A DNA stretch of 38,051 nucleotides from Ectocarpus siliculosus. Taxonomy: Eukaryota; Sar; Phaeophyceae; Ectocarpales; Ectocarpaceae. Where the stretch lies: the NCBI GenBank assembly GCA_000310025.1, contig FN649736.1, positions 4,002,125 to 4,040,175 on the forward strand, given 5' to 3'. Shown here one piece after another: positions 1 to 12,000 of this stretch. The first letter of the stretch is position 1, and every line of letters begins with the position of its first letter. The notes under the pieces were generated by a model. The model was not told the DNA's origin, searched no databases, and was given only the letters and a program-made list of their open reading frames with translations. Position numbers and translations under genes: made by a program.

Positions 1-56
1 CGGATTACGGCAGGGGTTTACAAGGGCACCCCCCCCCCCCCCGCCCCCCCTCTCAC

Positions 57-3000
57 CTGAGCGTTGTACGTGAGCCCCCCCTCCGGGTCCTGCCACTTCA
101 CGGACGGCAGGCTGCTGTTCGTCGTCTCCATCTCGGGGTCGGCGCACGTGTAGTTCCTCGCCCTGTCCCCCACCACCTCCAGCATGCGCATGCTCTTGTT
201 CGCCTCCGTCTCCTTCTTGGCCAGGTCCTGCGCGATAGCCTTGGTCAGGCACTCCGCGAACTCCGGGATCATCTGTGTGTGTGTGGGGGGGTTACTTGTG
301 TAAACGCATGCCGTGGTCGGTAGGCCATAGACCTCGCCTGCCGGGTTTTCGCCTCTTCAGGCTACTATTATTCGTTTGCAGGACGACGGGGGGCGGAGTG
401 ACGGCAAGGCATGTCGTAGTCTTTCGATGTCAGACGTCGCACCCCCCTATAAAGCTGGTGCGGGTCACGTCGCATTGTCCCCAACAAGGCTAGCATAGCA
501 CCAAGCGCAAGGCACGGGGTGGTGGTGGTGGGGGGATGCTGTCTAACCCAGAGCCCCGCGGTCACCATCAGCCTACATACACTCGTTTCCACAAATTAAG
601 AGAAAAAACGAAAACTTGTGGTACTAGCGCTTCAGGCGACGAGGGCAAAGACGTACGATAACCGTCTACCGCAAGCAAACAGCACAGGAGGCCCAACAAT
701 GTTACAGTTCTCATCCGCGCGTCCCCCGTCAGGGTGCACCCCCCAATGCAGCTCTCGTACTTCATCAGCCACCCGATGACGAGCACGGTCGATCGATGCT
801 ACCGAAATAGAGACGCGCAAGCGCGCGCATGAAAAAAATACAGCTCCTGGACGGTGTGTGCGTGTCTTCTTATTTCGCATCGACCGCGCTAAATGGCTGA
901 TCAATGACAAGACGTCAGTCTCAGAGTGCGGTTGAAACAGCTTCCAAAGGCCATCATCTGGGACCCCGTGCACGTGTGTCTTCATACCTCATCCTCGCCC
1001 TGGGCGCCGGCGATGGTACAGGAGCCCTCCGCCGCGGCCAGCCCCTTCCGCTTCGCAGTCGCCTTGACGACCTCGGGGCTCCGGCGGCACACCTTTGAGG
1101 CTGTTTCCATGAGTCTTGTGGTGCGGGTCATCGCGCTCTCCGCCACGTGCACGAGGTTTCCTTTCGCATCTCGGGAAACGGTCACCTTCGCATGGGGGGA
1201 GAGAGAGGGTGGTTTATTGTTGTTGTTATAGTTGTGTATTGGTCGCGCCAACAAAAGTCGTCAATGACCTCTCGCCTAAGACACCTACCTCGGAGGTCCG
1301 GAGGTTCGTTCTCATGGGGACACTCGCGTGCGATACGATACAATACGATTTCTCCGACAGAAGCTGAAAATCAATAACCCAACAAATCCAAATCCACACT
1401 TCCGGAAGACACGGGGGCGCTGTTTTCGGCTCAAGAAATGCAACGTGTATGCAAGACTACACCACAAGGCCAACCAAGCTCAATACGCAGTCAACAATCT
1501 ATCCCGATAGGCTGGTAGCCACATACTCCATCACAACCCGTCGGTAGGCACGCAAAAGCAACATTTTCTTCGAACGAACTTACTATAGTCTGTCATGGGG
1601 GCGCGGAAGTGACAGGTAGAACCCAAACCATTGCCGCACCGCCCTTGGTCACGAAAATCAAAGACAGACCAACACACGCACAATTCCCCGACGAAGAGTC
1701 TCTTCCCCAAGGTTTAAGGTTAATTGTTGCACCAACACGTTTCACTCCGATACTGCTCTCTTTCCTCCAAATCTACAACCCCCCCCAAAAGCCACCAAAA
1801 CAAACGCAGGAAAAAGAAAAAGAGAAGAATAATATCGCTGCAGTAGGGGAATTTTGCGCGGCAAACATCTACCGCACGCAAACGCATCTCCTGTATACCC
1901 CGTGCGTGTTCCGCTTAGTCGCACCTCGAGGTCGAACTCCCCCATTGTGAACATGGCCATGATCTTGGGGTTCCATAGCTCGGGCTTGTAGTTCGTCAGG
2001 CCCTCCGCGTGCTGTAATGCGTGTCGGCCACAGCATGGTAGAGGTCGGGTATTCCAACATGAAGAAGCAGGATTGGCAGGCGGGCGTTCGTGAGGTTCGC
2101 GGCAAATTGTACGTGGAGGAAAAGATATGAGTCCAGCAGGCATTCCTCTACACTAACGGTAAAAAGACTTGATGCTCCTTCCATTGGGGCAGTGCCTCCA
2201 ACGGGTATCTAGTATTTCTGTGATTGCGTGAATGTTTTGTTCTTCCGAAGGAGGAAGGGAGGAAGGGGACACGCCAGTACTCACTAAATGTACTTCCATA
2301 CCTGGTGCAAATTAATGCATTTATGATACATCATTTTTTCGCCTTTTCGTGCCTAGGATCACGAGCAATATCAGCGCTCGAACATGTATACGTACGACAA
2401 AACACGACAACAACGCACGCGAGCTGCCGACACAGCGCAATATTGTAAAACTCAGCGTCAAGCGAGACTTCTTCGCGAGATTGTCGTACCTGATCGTCGA
2501 CGACGAGGAAGCTGTGGCCGTAGTACGAGTCCACGTTCAGGCTCCCATTGGGCACGATCGGCTCCTCCTTCTGCTTCACCAGGGCCCCCTTGCTCCACGT
2601 GTTGATCCAGTACACTCCCAATTCTTCGTCCACCTACAGATAGATTGCATCACCAAGAGGTTCCGCAACGTGAAAACAAAGCGGACCAGAAATTCCCTCC
2701 GTATATACTGCGGACAGAAAACACTGCAAAACGCTAGCTAGCACTTTGGTATTACAGTCGTCCCTCGGTTAACGTCACACAGGGTTTATACAGGTGTCCT
2801 TAAGCCGGGGAAGGGTCCTTAAGGTCGATACCCCTGCTTATGTTGTACATTCTGCGGGGCACCGTGCATGTGGACAAAAACGTGTGCTTAACCGGGGGAG
2901 TATCCTCAAAAATGGGGTCCTTTTACCCGAGGCGTGACTGTGTCAGAGTCCCACTGGACAACAGCGGTAAACGTGACGTGTTAGTCGTCGCCTGGCGTGG

Positions 3001-5426
3001 CCTCACGACAACAAGTAGCCTCCCCTCATGAAACACACAACACCCCCAAGAGTAAATCGAACAACTCCTCTTTCTGCCCGCCGGAAGCTGTAAGCAGCCT
3101 TGATTCGTATCGGAGGGTTCTTTCTTCTAAACGGGAGGCACGTCAAGGCGCACTCAAACACACACACACACACACACTCCTCTGTCCAGTCTCACTCCTC
3201 ACTCTCCTTGCGGGAGGGGGGGGGCAGACAGCGCTGCTGCATTTCTTGTCCCGCCAAAATTGACCGGGCACAGCAGCATTTCCCAGAACCGACTGTATGC
3301 CTACGCGGGAACGAGCGTCGGCAACAACAAAATGCGGCGGGACCGCTGCGGCAAGGCTGCGTCGCTATCGCGAAGGTAGAGCGACGGACCGTGTACACAT
3401 GCGCACCGCACGAAAGCTGCTACGTACATGTCGGTGGTAAGGCGGTAACAAGCTGCATCCACAGGCTCGCTCTCTTTCCTCTCTTTCTTTCCTCGTTTCA
3501 AAGCCATTAGGTTTTCGTTCTTTGCGCTCTCCTCAACTTTTGGTTCATCTCTCCCTGCTTAAGCTTATGGCCCTTGTGTACAACATAAGCTCTCGACGTC
3601 CAACTGAGTTCGTGGGGACAAGCGCCACAGCAATGCACTTGTCCTGTTAACGAAACTTGAACTATTGGCAAAACCCAAAAGCAACGATGTGTTAGGTTGG
3701 ACATACTCGTACAAAGGCTGGCATGTCACCGAACAACGCTGCGGCGCAAATCGGCAGCTGCTGTCAGCGCCAAGCCAAGTGGGATCAACTCTTCGATGGA
3801 GCTCCAACTTTCAATTTTCAATCATGTGAGATCCAGCTCCTGTTTGTCGCCAAAGCCTTTTCGCATCGTTTTTCTGCTGACCAATTACGAGACGAGTCAT
3901 TTTCATTGGCCAGCTGGATGCACGTGTAAATAGATACAAGTATGAAAAGACTCCACCACACCCCGTTCGACTGTGGGTCTATCTCGAATGCGTAGTCTTT
4001 CTGTGTGTGTACTTACTTTTCCTTAAGTATGATCTCGGAATTTCCTTCAGGTAATAGGTGCAACTTGTGCACAGCTGCGGCCTACATTGCTCCCACCCCT
4101 TTTGCTCCGCGGCATAGGCTTACGCGTAGCAATGACCTAGCTAGCGTTGTACCGCCACCACCTCCCCCTACCTGTTTCGTACTCTACTTGCGGTGCATGG
4201 GTGTGACACAGACGGCGATGTTTCTTTTTACTGCCCATAACTTTCAGTCAGTATTCACAGCTGACAGAATTTCTGCCGGGTACATACGAGGTAGCTCGAA
4301 TCAATCCGTGGTCACACAGAGAGGGTTCCTCTCCCTGAGGAACCCTACCCACCCACCCCTCCTGCGGTTCTTGCCTTCTTCGAGTTTTAACGCGAGAAGA
4401 ACTGAGCACTCTCTCCCTCACAAGTGTACACACCAACTACGAATAGCGCTTTCCAATTACTGCTTGTAGTAAATACCAGCAACGGCACGAGACAAGATGT
4501 CACAACACAGTCAACGCAGCCATTCGCTTTCGTATCGAACGGGCTTATTCTCAGAGTGCCAACATATCTGTATGCAAAGCATCAATAGCAGCAGCCACGG
4601 ACACCGAGTTCAGGCAGGGTCGTCTATTCACTGCATGAATCAACGAGCTGCCACAACTGGAATATCACATATCCACTGCTGACTGCTCTGACTGAACAAC
4701 AGGCTTCTGCTGCGGGTGATTTGCCCGCTTCAACGGATGGATTTGGAAGGAGTGGAAGAACAATTTTCGAAGGTGTGCTGGTACTTTGGTATGTAACAGC
4801 CAATACATCGCCTGCCCGGTGGGAATCGTGTCATCGTCATCGGCCGCTCTACGGAACTGAATTTGCGGCACCATTCGATATGTGCCGCTACTTCTTGACC
4901 TGCACATCACCGCTGCTGGTGTGTTGGGATGCAGGTTGTGGTTTGAACGAAGAGGCTGGCTCTTGGTAGAATTTTCTATTCTCAAGTTCAGAGCATACGA
5001 GCATACCGCTGTTTTTAAACAGCTGCTGCTATCATATCGTGCAGCAAGAATGTTCCCCAACAACGACAAGTTCAGTCAATTTCTAAAACGAGTCGTGAGG
5101 GAGTCGCACACAGGCTCGCGGCGACTCAGGCAGCAGCAGTCCTGCACCGAGGCCCCATGAAATGGGAGAGACATGTACTGCTGTACCGCTGTAGCTGCGT
5201 GACTGCTGCTGCTGCTGTCCTTCATCTAAAAATCGGAGAGATTGGACGAACAGGTTTGTAATGCTCTCCTGTGTCCACCCGTCGTCAACAACCCCCCCAC
5301 CCGTCCCCCGAAAAGTTCCCTCACCTTGCTCAGGATCTGTACTCGAACGACGTTTTGCTTGGCACCGCTCACGCCTGCTGCCACCAGGCCGAGCAGCACA
5401 GCAACTGCAAGGCGGAATGCAAACAT
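57..5426 (-). CDS. Secreted/ER protein with VHL-beta-like domain (5' part, runs off left edge)
   Basis: I see five exons on the minus strand: 5325-5426, 2490-2633, 1925-2011, 988-1185 and 57-272. All have GT-AG borders and every junction is phase 0, giving 249 residues; a donor at 55-56 shows the gene continues beyond base 1. The ATG at 5426 was chosen because it opens a classic signal peptide (MFAFRLAVAVLLGLVAAGVSG, cleavage near residue 22). Residues 24-82, across the exon 1/2 junction, read like the beta domain of VHL: VRVQI, then GVYWIN, then VPNG, then SYYGHSFLVVDD at about 70-81. That the pattern continues across a 2.7-kb intron supports the splice. Residues 83-249 are hydrophilic and partly helical (a Lys/Glu-rich stretch near 190-205) and I recognise no further domain. 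From memory, similar N-terminal regions precede 2OG-Fe(II)/prolyl 4-hydroxylase domains in some algal proteins. The catalytic part, if present, would lie outside the window, so the enzyme identity is unproven. Confidence 0.75.
2753..2942. mobile_element. Possible short inverted-repeat (Tc1/pogo-like) element in intron 1 of the VHL-like gene
   Basis: The left end reads tacagtcgtccctcggttaa. The reverse complement of the right end reads cacagtcacgcctcgggtaa. Fifteen or more of about 20 positions agree, which suggests imperfect terminal inverted repeats about 190 bp apart. The inner parts (cttaagccgggga and cttaaccggggga) are also related, in direct orientation. CAGT..CCCTCG ends are typical of pogo/Tigger-type transposons. 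There is no coding capacity and no clear target-site duplication, so this is a tentative call. Confidence 0.35.
3158..3178. repeat. (CA)n microsatellite
   Basis: About ten CA units in intron 1 of the VHL-like gene. Confidence 0.9.
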
Positions 5427-6008
5427 CGTCCCAGCTGCGATGTTCTCCGCGCTCGGCGCTTATGGTTTTCAATGCGACAGTTTTCCTTCTCTCTCTCCGA
5501 CACGGACGGCAGTGCAGCAAGATGTGGCCCCAAGGACACTACTATATACCGCTACCGTAGGTCTTCAACTCTCTCGTTCAGCCGAAGTATACTGCTGTGT
5601 TCCGCAAGCGGGAGCTGTGTGTGCTCCCACCCTCTCTCCTAACACTGTGTGCTTCCTGCCCTAGATTTTGAATCCCCCCCCCCCCCTATATTTTATATTT
5701 TGTGGGGGATTTGTCGAGGCCCCGGGGGCTCCGTAGGGTGCTCATAGGCGTTGGGCTCGGCGCCCGGTAATACGTACATACACCCCACGACGTGCGTGCT
5801 CGCTCCTTTGCTCTCGTTTGTTTCTCTCCGAGGACCGCGATCAGCACTGCTCGGCTGTTGTCGTTGGTCTACTGTCCCCTTAGACTAGGAAATAGGAGCG
5901 AGGCCAGCCGTGTGGAGAGCGAGTTAGCCGGGTGTGCGTGCAGGGAGAGAGAACAATAACGGTCCTTCGCCAGCAACAGGCAGGGTAGCCTCTTCCTTCC
6001 ACCGAAAT
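5427..6008. promoter_or_regulatory. Divergent intergenic region shared by the VHL-like gene and the elongase gene
   Basis: The two start codons point away from each other and are 582 bp apart, so both 5' UTRs and both promoters should lie here. The interval contains a C-run near 5677-5686 and a short AT-rich stretch (tatattttatattttg) near 5686-5702. I could not assign a definite TATA box or transcription start to either gene. Confidence 0.55.
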
Positions 6009-9000
6009 ATGATGGAGGCAGATTGGGCGAGGTGGGACGCGATCGAGCTGCCTCACGGCGGCAAGTTCAACTACTGGAACGAGCCTTATGCAGAGGTGTA
6101 CGACTGGCACCCTTGGCTGCGAAAGTTCTACACGCAGCGCGAGATTAACTACGACTGCAAGGAGGTTAGTATTTGACGCCTCGACGGTTTACACGCTGCT
6201 GCCGGAGCTGGCGGACCTTCGACGGTCGTAAGCACTCATGCAGTTTGGGACCAGCGTTCGTGCGTTGGTGACTGCTTGTGCTTCTTCTGAAGTTTCTGAG
6301 CATGTTCCATGCGCTACGCCGCCGACCGTCCGCCCTCTCGCTTCCTTTCGGGAAGAGGTCGAGTGCGCTCGTGGGCGCTGGTAGACAGCAGGAGTTTGAC
6401 AGCGATGTCTCGCTTTTGTCGAAAACAACAAAACAACAGCAAACGGTCACTGAATCATCACGCCTAAAAAGATCAGTCCCGAACTGGTTCTGAGCTTTGA
6501 TCTGGTGCTCCGCGCCCCCGCCGACAGGCAGGAGAGCGAGTGAAGCCGACACCTGATGCCCTACTGAGCTCAGATCCTCCCTCTTATCCGCCGTGTGTGC
6601 GTCCGGCACTCTTCCTTCTGTCCTCATCTATCTCGTGTTTACAGATGATTAGTATGAGTTGTGGTCATGTGCGATCCTTTCAGTCATGTTTTCGTGTGGA
6701 GATTGGGCTAACAGCTTTTGGCGAGGAGAGACTGACTAACCCGCGCACGTAGAATAATACATTAGTACGGAGTGCGTCCTCGTGCCGACTGCTGTGGCTT
6801 CCTCTGAACAAACGATCGCACCGGTGTCGATCACCTACAGTATGTGTTGGATCTACACCACGGTAATATTGGTTGCAGAGATGGGGTGAAGTTCCAGCCC
6901 CTGCTGCAAACACAGCAGTGACCATTATGCACAAGAAGCGTGGGGGGGAGCGTGAAAGGGTGTGTGAGAGAGATCGCTTTTGAATGTTTTGGCGAACCCC
7001 GCCTCCCACACCAGGGAAGTAAGGGTAGCGCAGGGCTGGGCCTGGTAGTGTCACCAACAGGTTGGCTGGTGTAGGGTACCTGCCTGCATGCACGAAGGCC
7101 AGCGTGCATGATTGCAGTCCTTTTTTTTTTTTTTTTGCATGAAACGCCATTCCCGTTCGGGGGCGTTAGCGTAACCATGCATCGCCTACACGGCAGCGTT
7201 CTGCTGCTGTTGCACCACCAAAAGCTCGCAACAAGCCGAAGTCCGTCATCCTATTGACTGGCCGCTCCCGACATATTCCGAAAATCAAACGATGTGGCCG
7301 CAAGGGTGGCGCTGCGGGTGTGTATACGTACGCATGTTGCGCCCAAAAAGTGAGCGCTATTTGTAAGTTGATCGGGTTCAGGGGAAAACGGTTGCTATTT
7401 TCGCCGTTTGTCATAACGGCCGACGATTTTCTCACGTGACAGGCCTTGGCAAGGACTTGCAACTACCTGGAGCTTTGGTTGAGTTGGCTCTCGCCTGTTA
7501 GTACGCTCCCTCCTTGTCTGTTTCATGTCACACCGTCTGGTGATTCTGCAGCGTGAAGCGGAACGTTTCGGATTTTTGAAGGCCCATGTGTGGCAGGATC
7601 GAGAGCGACTGAGGGTAGCGCGTGAACGAGCCCTTCGTGCGTTTAGGCGTTGCATTCGTACCCGTTCGTGTACCCTGGGTGCCTTGCCTTTCCGCACGCG
7701 TGCCCAGAGCACGCCAGTGGCATCAGATACAATTGTAGGGAAATTCGTACGTGAAATAAAAACGTGGGCAAAATCGCCCTTGGTATATGCACACATGTAC
7801 GCAAACACACATATGATAGTTTCGTCCCACTTTAACCGACATCCGTACCGAATACATGTGGTCTTGTGAAACCCAGATTTGTTGATCCCAGTGGTAGTAC
7901 TATCTGGAGCCGTCCCAACCGGACCCAGGTTAGCGTTACCCTTACGCGAAAAAAGCGCCCACGCCTGTTGGGGCGTGGCTCTGCGTCCTCGCAAGCGTGA
8001 ACTCGACCTCTTCTTGAGTCGTCTTTTCTCTCCAAAGGTACGCGTGATACAGCAAACAAGAAACAAGCGAGCTACCCCTTCCCCGAAGCGAAAGCTCTCT
8101 AAATCCTCTTCTCCGGCCGTGCCCACGCTCGTTGGTTGTACCGCTATCGTAGGCGTGGCATTGGACCCGCGAAAACAGCCCCTGGCTGCCCATTCTGGTC
8201 TGCATGGGGTACCTCGCTTTCTGCTACGTGGGTCCCAAGGTGATGGCGAACCGGAAGCCGTTCGACTTACGGAGGCCGCTGATTGCGTGGAACTTCTTGC
8301 TCTCGGCTTTCTCCTTCGTTGGGATGATGAGGTGAGGGAACACGGGGGGCGGGAGGAAACGGCAGGATAGTTTTACACGTTGTGTGAGGTCCGAAGGACA
8401 GGTGTACTTTGTAGGTCATGGTCATGAGGAGCGAGTTGAGCAAGGTTCGGTACGGTTGGCCCCGTCACGTAAGAATCTCTTGGCCCCAAGGCTTGCGTTC
8501 TTGATTTCCTCTGCTGTTTGGGATGGGGGCTATTATATAGGGTTATAAGCAAGGTATTATATGTATAGGTTGCCAGCAAGTTATTCAATCATTTTGAAAG
8601 TTGCACCCTCCAGCTCTGGAATGCTCAGTTCTCGAGTGACGACGCGGTCTGTAGTCCGAGAGAGATGGGAAGGGAATACGGCAAGTACCGGGTGGGATAT
8701 GTCAAGAAGGATAGAGAAACGACGCTCGGCCGGGGTGGGAGAGCTAGACATGGACAGATTGCAGAGAGCGAGGGAGAGGAAAACAAAAACGTAAAACAGG
8801 GAAGGACCGGATCGTTAACCCTTACGTGACTGGGTCGATTTGGATTTTTTGTTTTTTTCCCCACAACTGGCTCTCTGCGGTCAAAGATCTTTCAAGCATG
8901 CGTGTACACCCATAAATCACGGCGGCAAGGATGGTGCAGCAGTGGGTCCATGTGTGGGGCTCACAGGGATGGGGACGCGGTATATGTAAGGGTGACGAAC

Positions 9001-12000
9001 AGGAGTACAGTAGTACTACTGTTGTACAGCAGTAGCAGCTATGCGGAGAGAAATAGACTGCTGTACAGCAACAACAGTAGTTTCTGAGCAGGTGTGCATG
9101 CCTGTCTCCGACAGCAACCGTCCGCACAGAGCATGTGCCTGTGCAAGCAATATCTGTTGGCATATCTTCTCCACCTCATCCTTGGACAGAGCACACGGAA
9201 AACGCATATGCTAGCGGCGCTAGATGCGAAGACGCTGACGGGAAAACGCCTCACAGAAGTGCCAGATCGACGAAAAAAACGTCCCGCTCATCAGAGAATC
9301 GAGACCATCATCCACTATCACACAAAACGCATAAAAATCGTGATAATTTTTACTTTTCTGTACTACAAATAGAGAGCTGTGATCGGAGCTGTAGTCCCGA
9401 AAACCCTTGCCTTTGAGCGAAATTTTGCACACAGCAGACGAACCACCCTTCACTCCCAATACTGGGAACCACACGCACCGCAATCACAACAACCACCGAG
9501 GCAGTACGTTAGCATCGGCTCCGGTGTGCGCTTTCTCTGCTCTCCCCCGCGGATGCGGCACCGGGTTGATCACATGTGCAGGGTGCTGTATGTACCCTCC
9601 GGTGGTATTTTGCGTTTGAATCTTACAGCAGTACCGGTAGGCAGTAGATTGGATCTGGAAAGGATATCTGCCCCACGTCAGAGAGATGAGGCATGGGTGA
9701 ACAGTATTGTACTATGTGAGGCCTGTGCGCATTGCTGATAAGCGTGCTTTTGGGGTGGGTTGCCTGTGTCTCCCTGCTGGTCTCTATGTGTGTTTTTTGC
9801 TCTTAGCCGAGGCACAACGGCGATCTTTCGGCACGCAAAGTGATCGAAGCTGAGAAGGGAGCTGAATCGGCCTGTAGGGTTAAAAGCAGTACCATGACGT
9901 AGGTCTAGCTACGACAAGCTTTTATGATGCAGAGCATGAGATGCAAAGCAGGGAGCACAGCAGTTTCGAATCTCCCTTCCGTGGGAGGAGCACGAACAAA
10001 CCTTGTACAGTATACAGTATGCATGTGCCGTGATGCCGTGTACTCTCTTGCTTGACTCGGAGAACAGGGCGGGTGCGGGTGGGGGATCGTTGACCCTGGC
10101 CCGACTCTCTTGGCCAACCACGCATTTGCTGGTGCAGTGGCGCTCGTGCACAAGGGAAATACGCGGAAATGAAGGGAGAGGGGGCGTGCTTGTGCTTCCG
10201 GAAGATAAATTTTGTGTTGTCGAGAGGTTTGACGGAACGAATTCGCGTGCGTGTTCGCTGAGGAACCCCCTCCCCTATGTCCCCCGTTTTCAAGAAGTCC
10301 GGTGATGGGTCTCCGACTTCCGATTTTGACTAAACCCGTTGATAAAACTTGCCGCACCCAATGGGAGTAGAGAAAGAAGAACAATTGGTTGGTGTAGCAA
10401 TAGTGTCCGATTTATGCTTGGTTCCTCTGGTATGCAAACTCCTGCGTCTCCTTCCTCCTATTATATGTCACCCCGACTGATGTCCTGGGCATCGTGAATG
10501 TACAGTGGGGATCCCTCCATACCGGCCAGTTGAATAGTGCCGCTGCTCGGTATAGTACAGATGACATCGCGTTGACACGGATGGAAACCCCGGGGTGTAT
10601 CATTCTCTGAATAGTGCCGGTCAATCTGGCGGGCGCATACCGGCACTTCTGCGGGACTCCCAATACTGTAGAACCGAGTATCAAGGTTGACCGCTTACCC
10701 ATCAACTCTGTCCTTGGCCCAACCTCGATCCCCAGGACGGTGCCTCACCTGGTCCAAATCCTTTACGTGTACGGGTTCAAGTATACCATTTGCGCCAAGC
10801 CCACGATGTGGTACGGATCCGGGGCCGTCGGGATGTGGACTCAGGCTTTCGTTTTCTCGAAGGTGAGGGAAGACCAAGTACTTTCCAAAAGGGGAGGGGT
10901 TGACGCACGGGGAGGGGAGGGGAGGGGGCACCGCAGATAGAATAGTCGCGCAGGGAGGGGAGGTTACTTTATCGTTTGTTGATTTCAGGGGTTGCTTTTT
11001 CGTTTGCCGATTCATCGGCTGCCCTCGTGGGCATTGTCCAACCCTGGTTCAATTGTCCGTTGAAGTGAATGACCCAACTTTCCTTCTGCCTGCCGTTCTC
11101 TCTCCTCCTCGCGTTGTCCCCCTCTCCCTTTCCTTTCTGTCCATCGCTTGTCCCATCCCGTGCTTCCGTTCCCTTCTCGATCCCTGCATTTATAGATCCC
11201 TGAACTGGGCGACACGATCTTCGTCGTGTTGAGGAAAAAGCCTCTCATCTTCCTGCACTGGTACCACCACGTGACGGTGCTGCTTTACTGCTGGCACTCG
11301 TACTTCGAGCAGACCACCTACGGCCTCTACTTTATCAGCATGAACTACACCGTGCATGGTGAGTTCGTTTTTCGGCGTTGCTTCTGTTGTTGAGCGACTC
11401 CACGCTACCATGTAATAGGCCTGGGGGTCTAAACCTGTTACACGTCCTAGCAGAGGTGGTAGGTTTCGGAGGGTTGCTGCTGTTATTTAGCAATGTACCG
11501 TAGAAACAATTCGAGTGTCTTGCAAAGTGTTGTGTGTTTGTTGTCCCTTCTGCTTCGGTAGTAGTTACGCCTTGTGTGTTGTGCATAAAGTCGATGCTTT
11601 ACAAAGCTGGGGAAAACAACGAAACACACACCAAATCACAATCTGCTTCGACCCCATTTGTTCCTGCTGTTCTCTCTCTCTCGCGCGCGCGCTCGTGTGC
11701 ACCACCTATTTGACTTGCCGTGCAGCGCTCATGTACCTATACTATGGCCTCGCTGGCATGAGAATCCGCCTTTGCAAGCCTTACTACATCACCACCATGC
11801 AGATCAGCCAGATGGTTGTTGGCATCGCCGTTTGCGTGGCAGGGGGCTACTACATGGCCATGGGTGAGTAGCAGGAAAGGGGGCAGAAGTTATTCGGTTT
11901 GTTGCTGAGGGCAGGGGGAATTTTGTTATCTTCTGAGTCCTTTATACCGCCGGAGGCTGTTGCTGCGGCGTCATGGGTGAGGTATGAGATGCCGTGGAAG

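Noticed and set aside
4322-4346. Perfect 9-bp inverted repeat (AGGGTTCCT, 7-nt loop, AGGAACCCT)
   Set aside because: Short and lying in an intron, with no terminator or regulatory context in a eukaryote; expected by chance at this length scale.
7395-8126. Minus-strand open frame of 243 codons in elongase intron 1
   Set aside because: Arg/Ser/Thr-rich with no recognisable motif or splice partner. The intron belongs to the well-supported plus-strand elongase.
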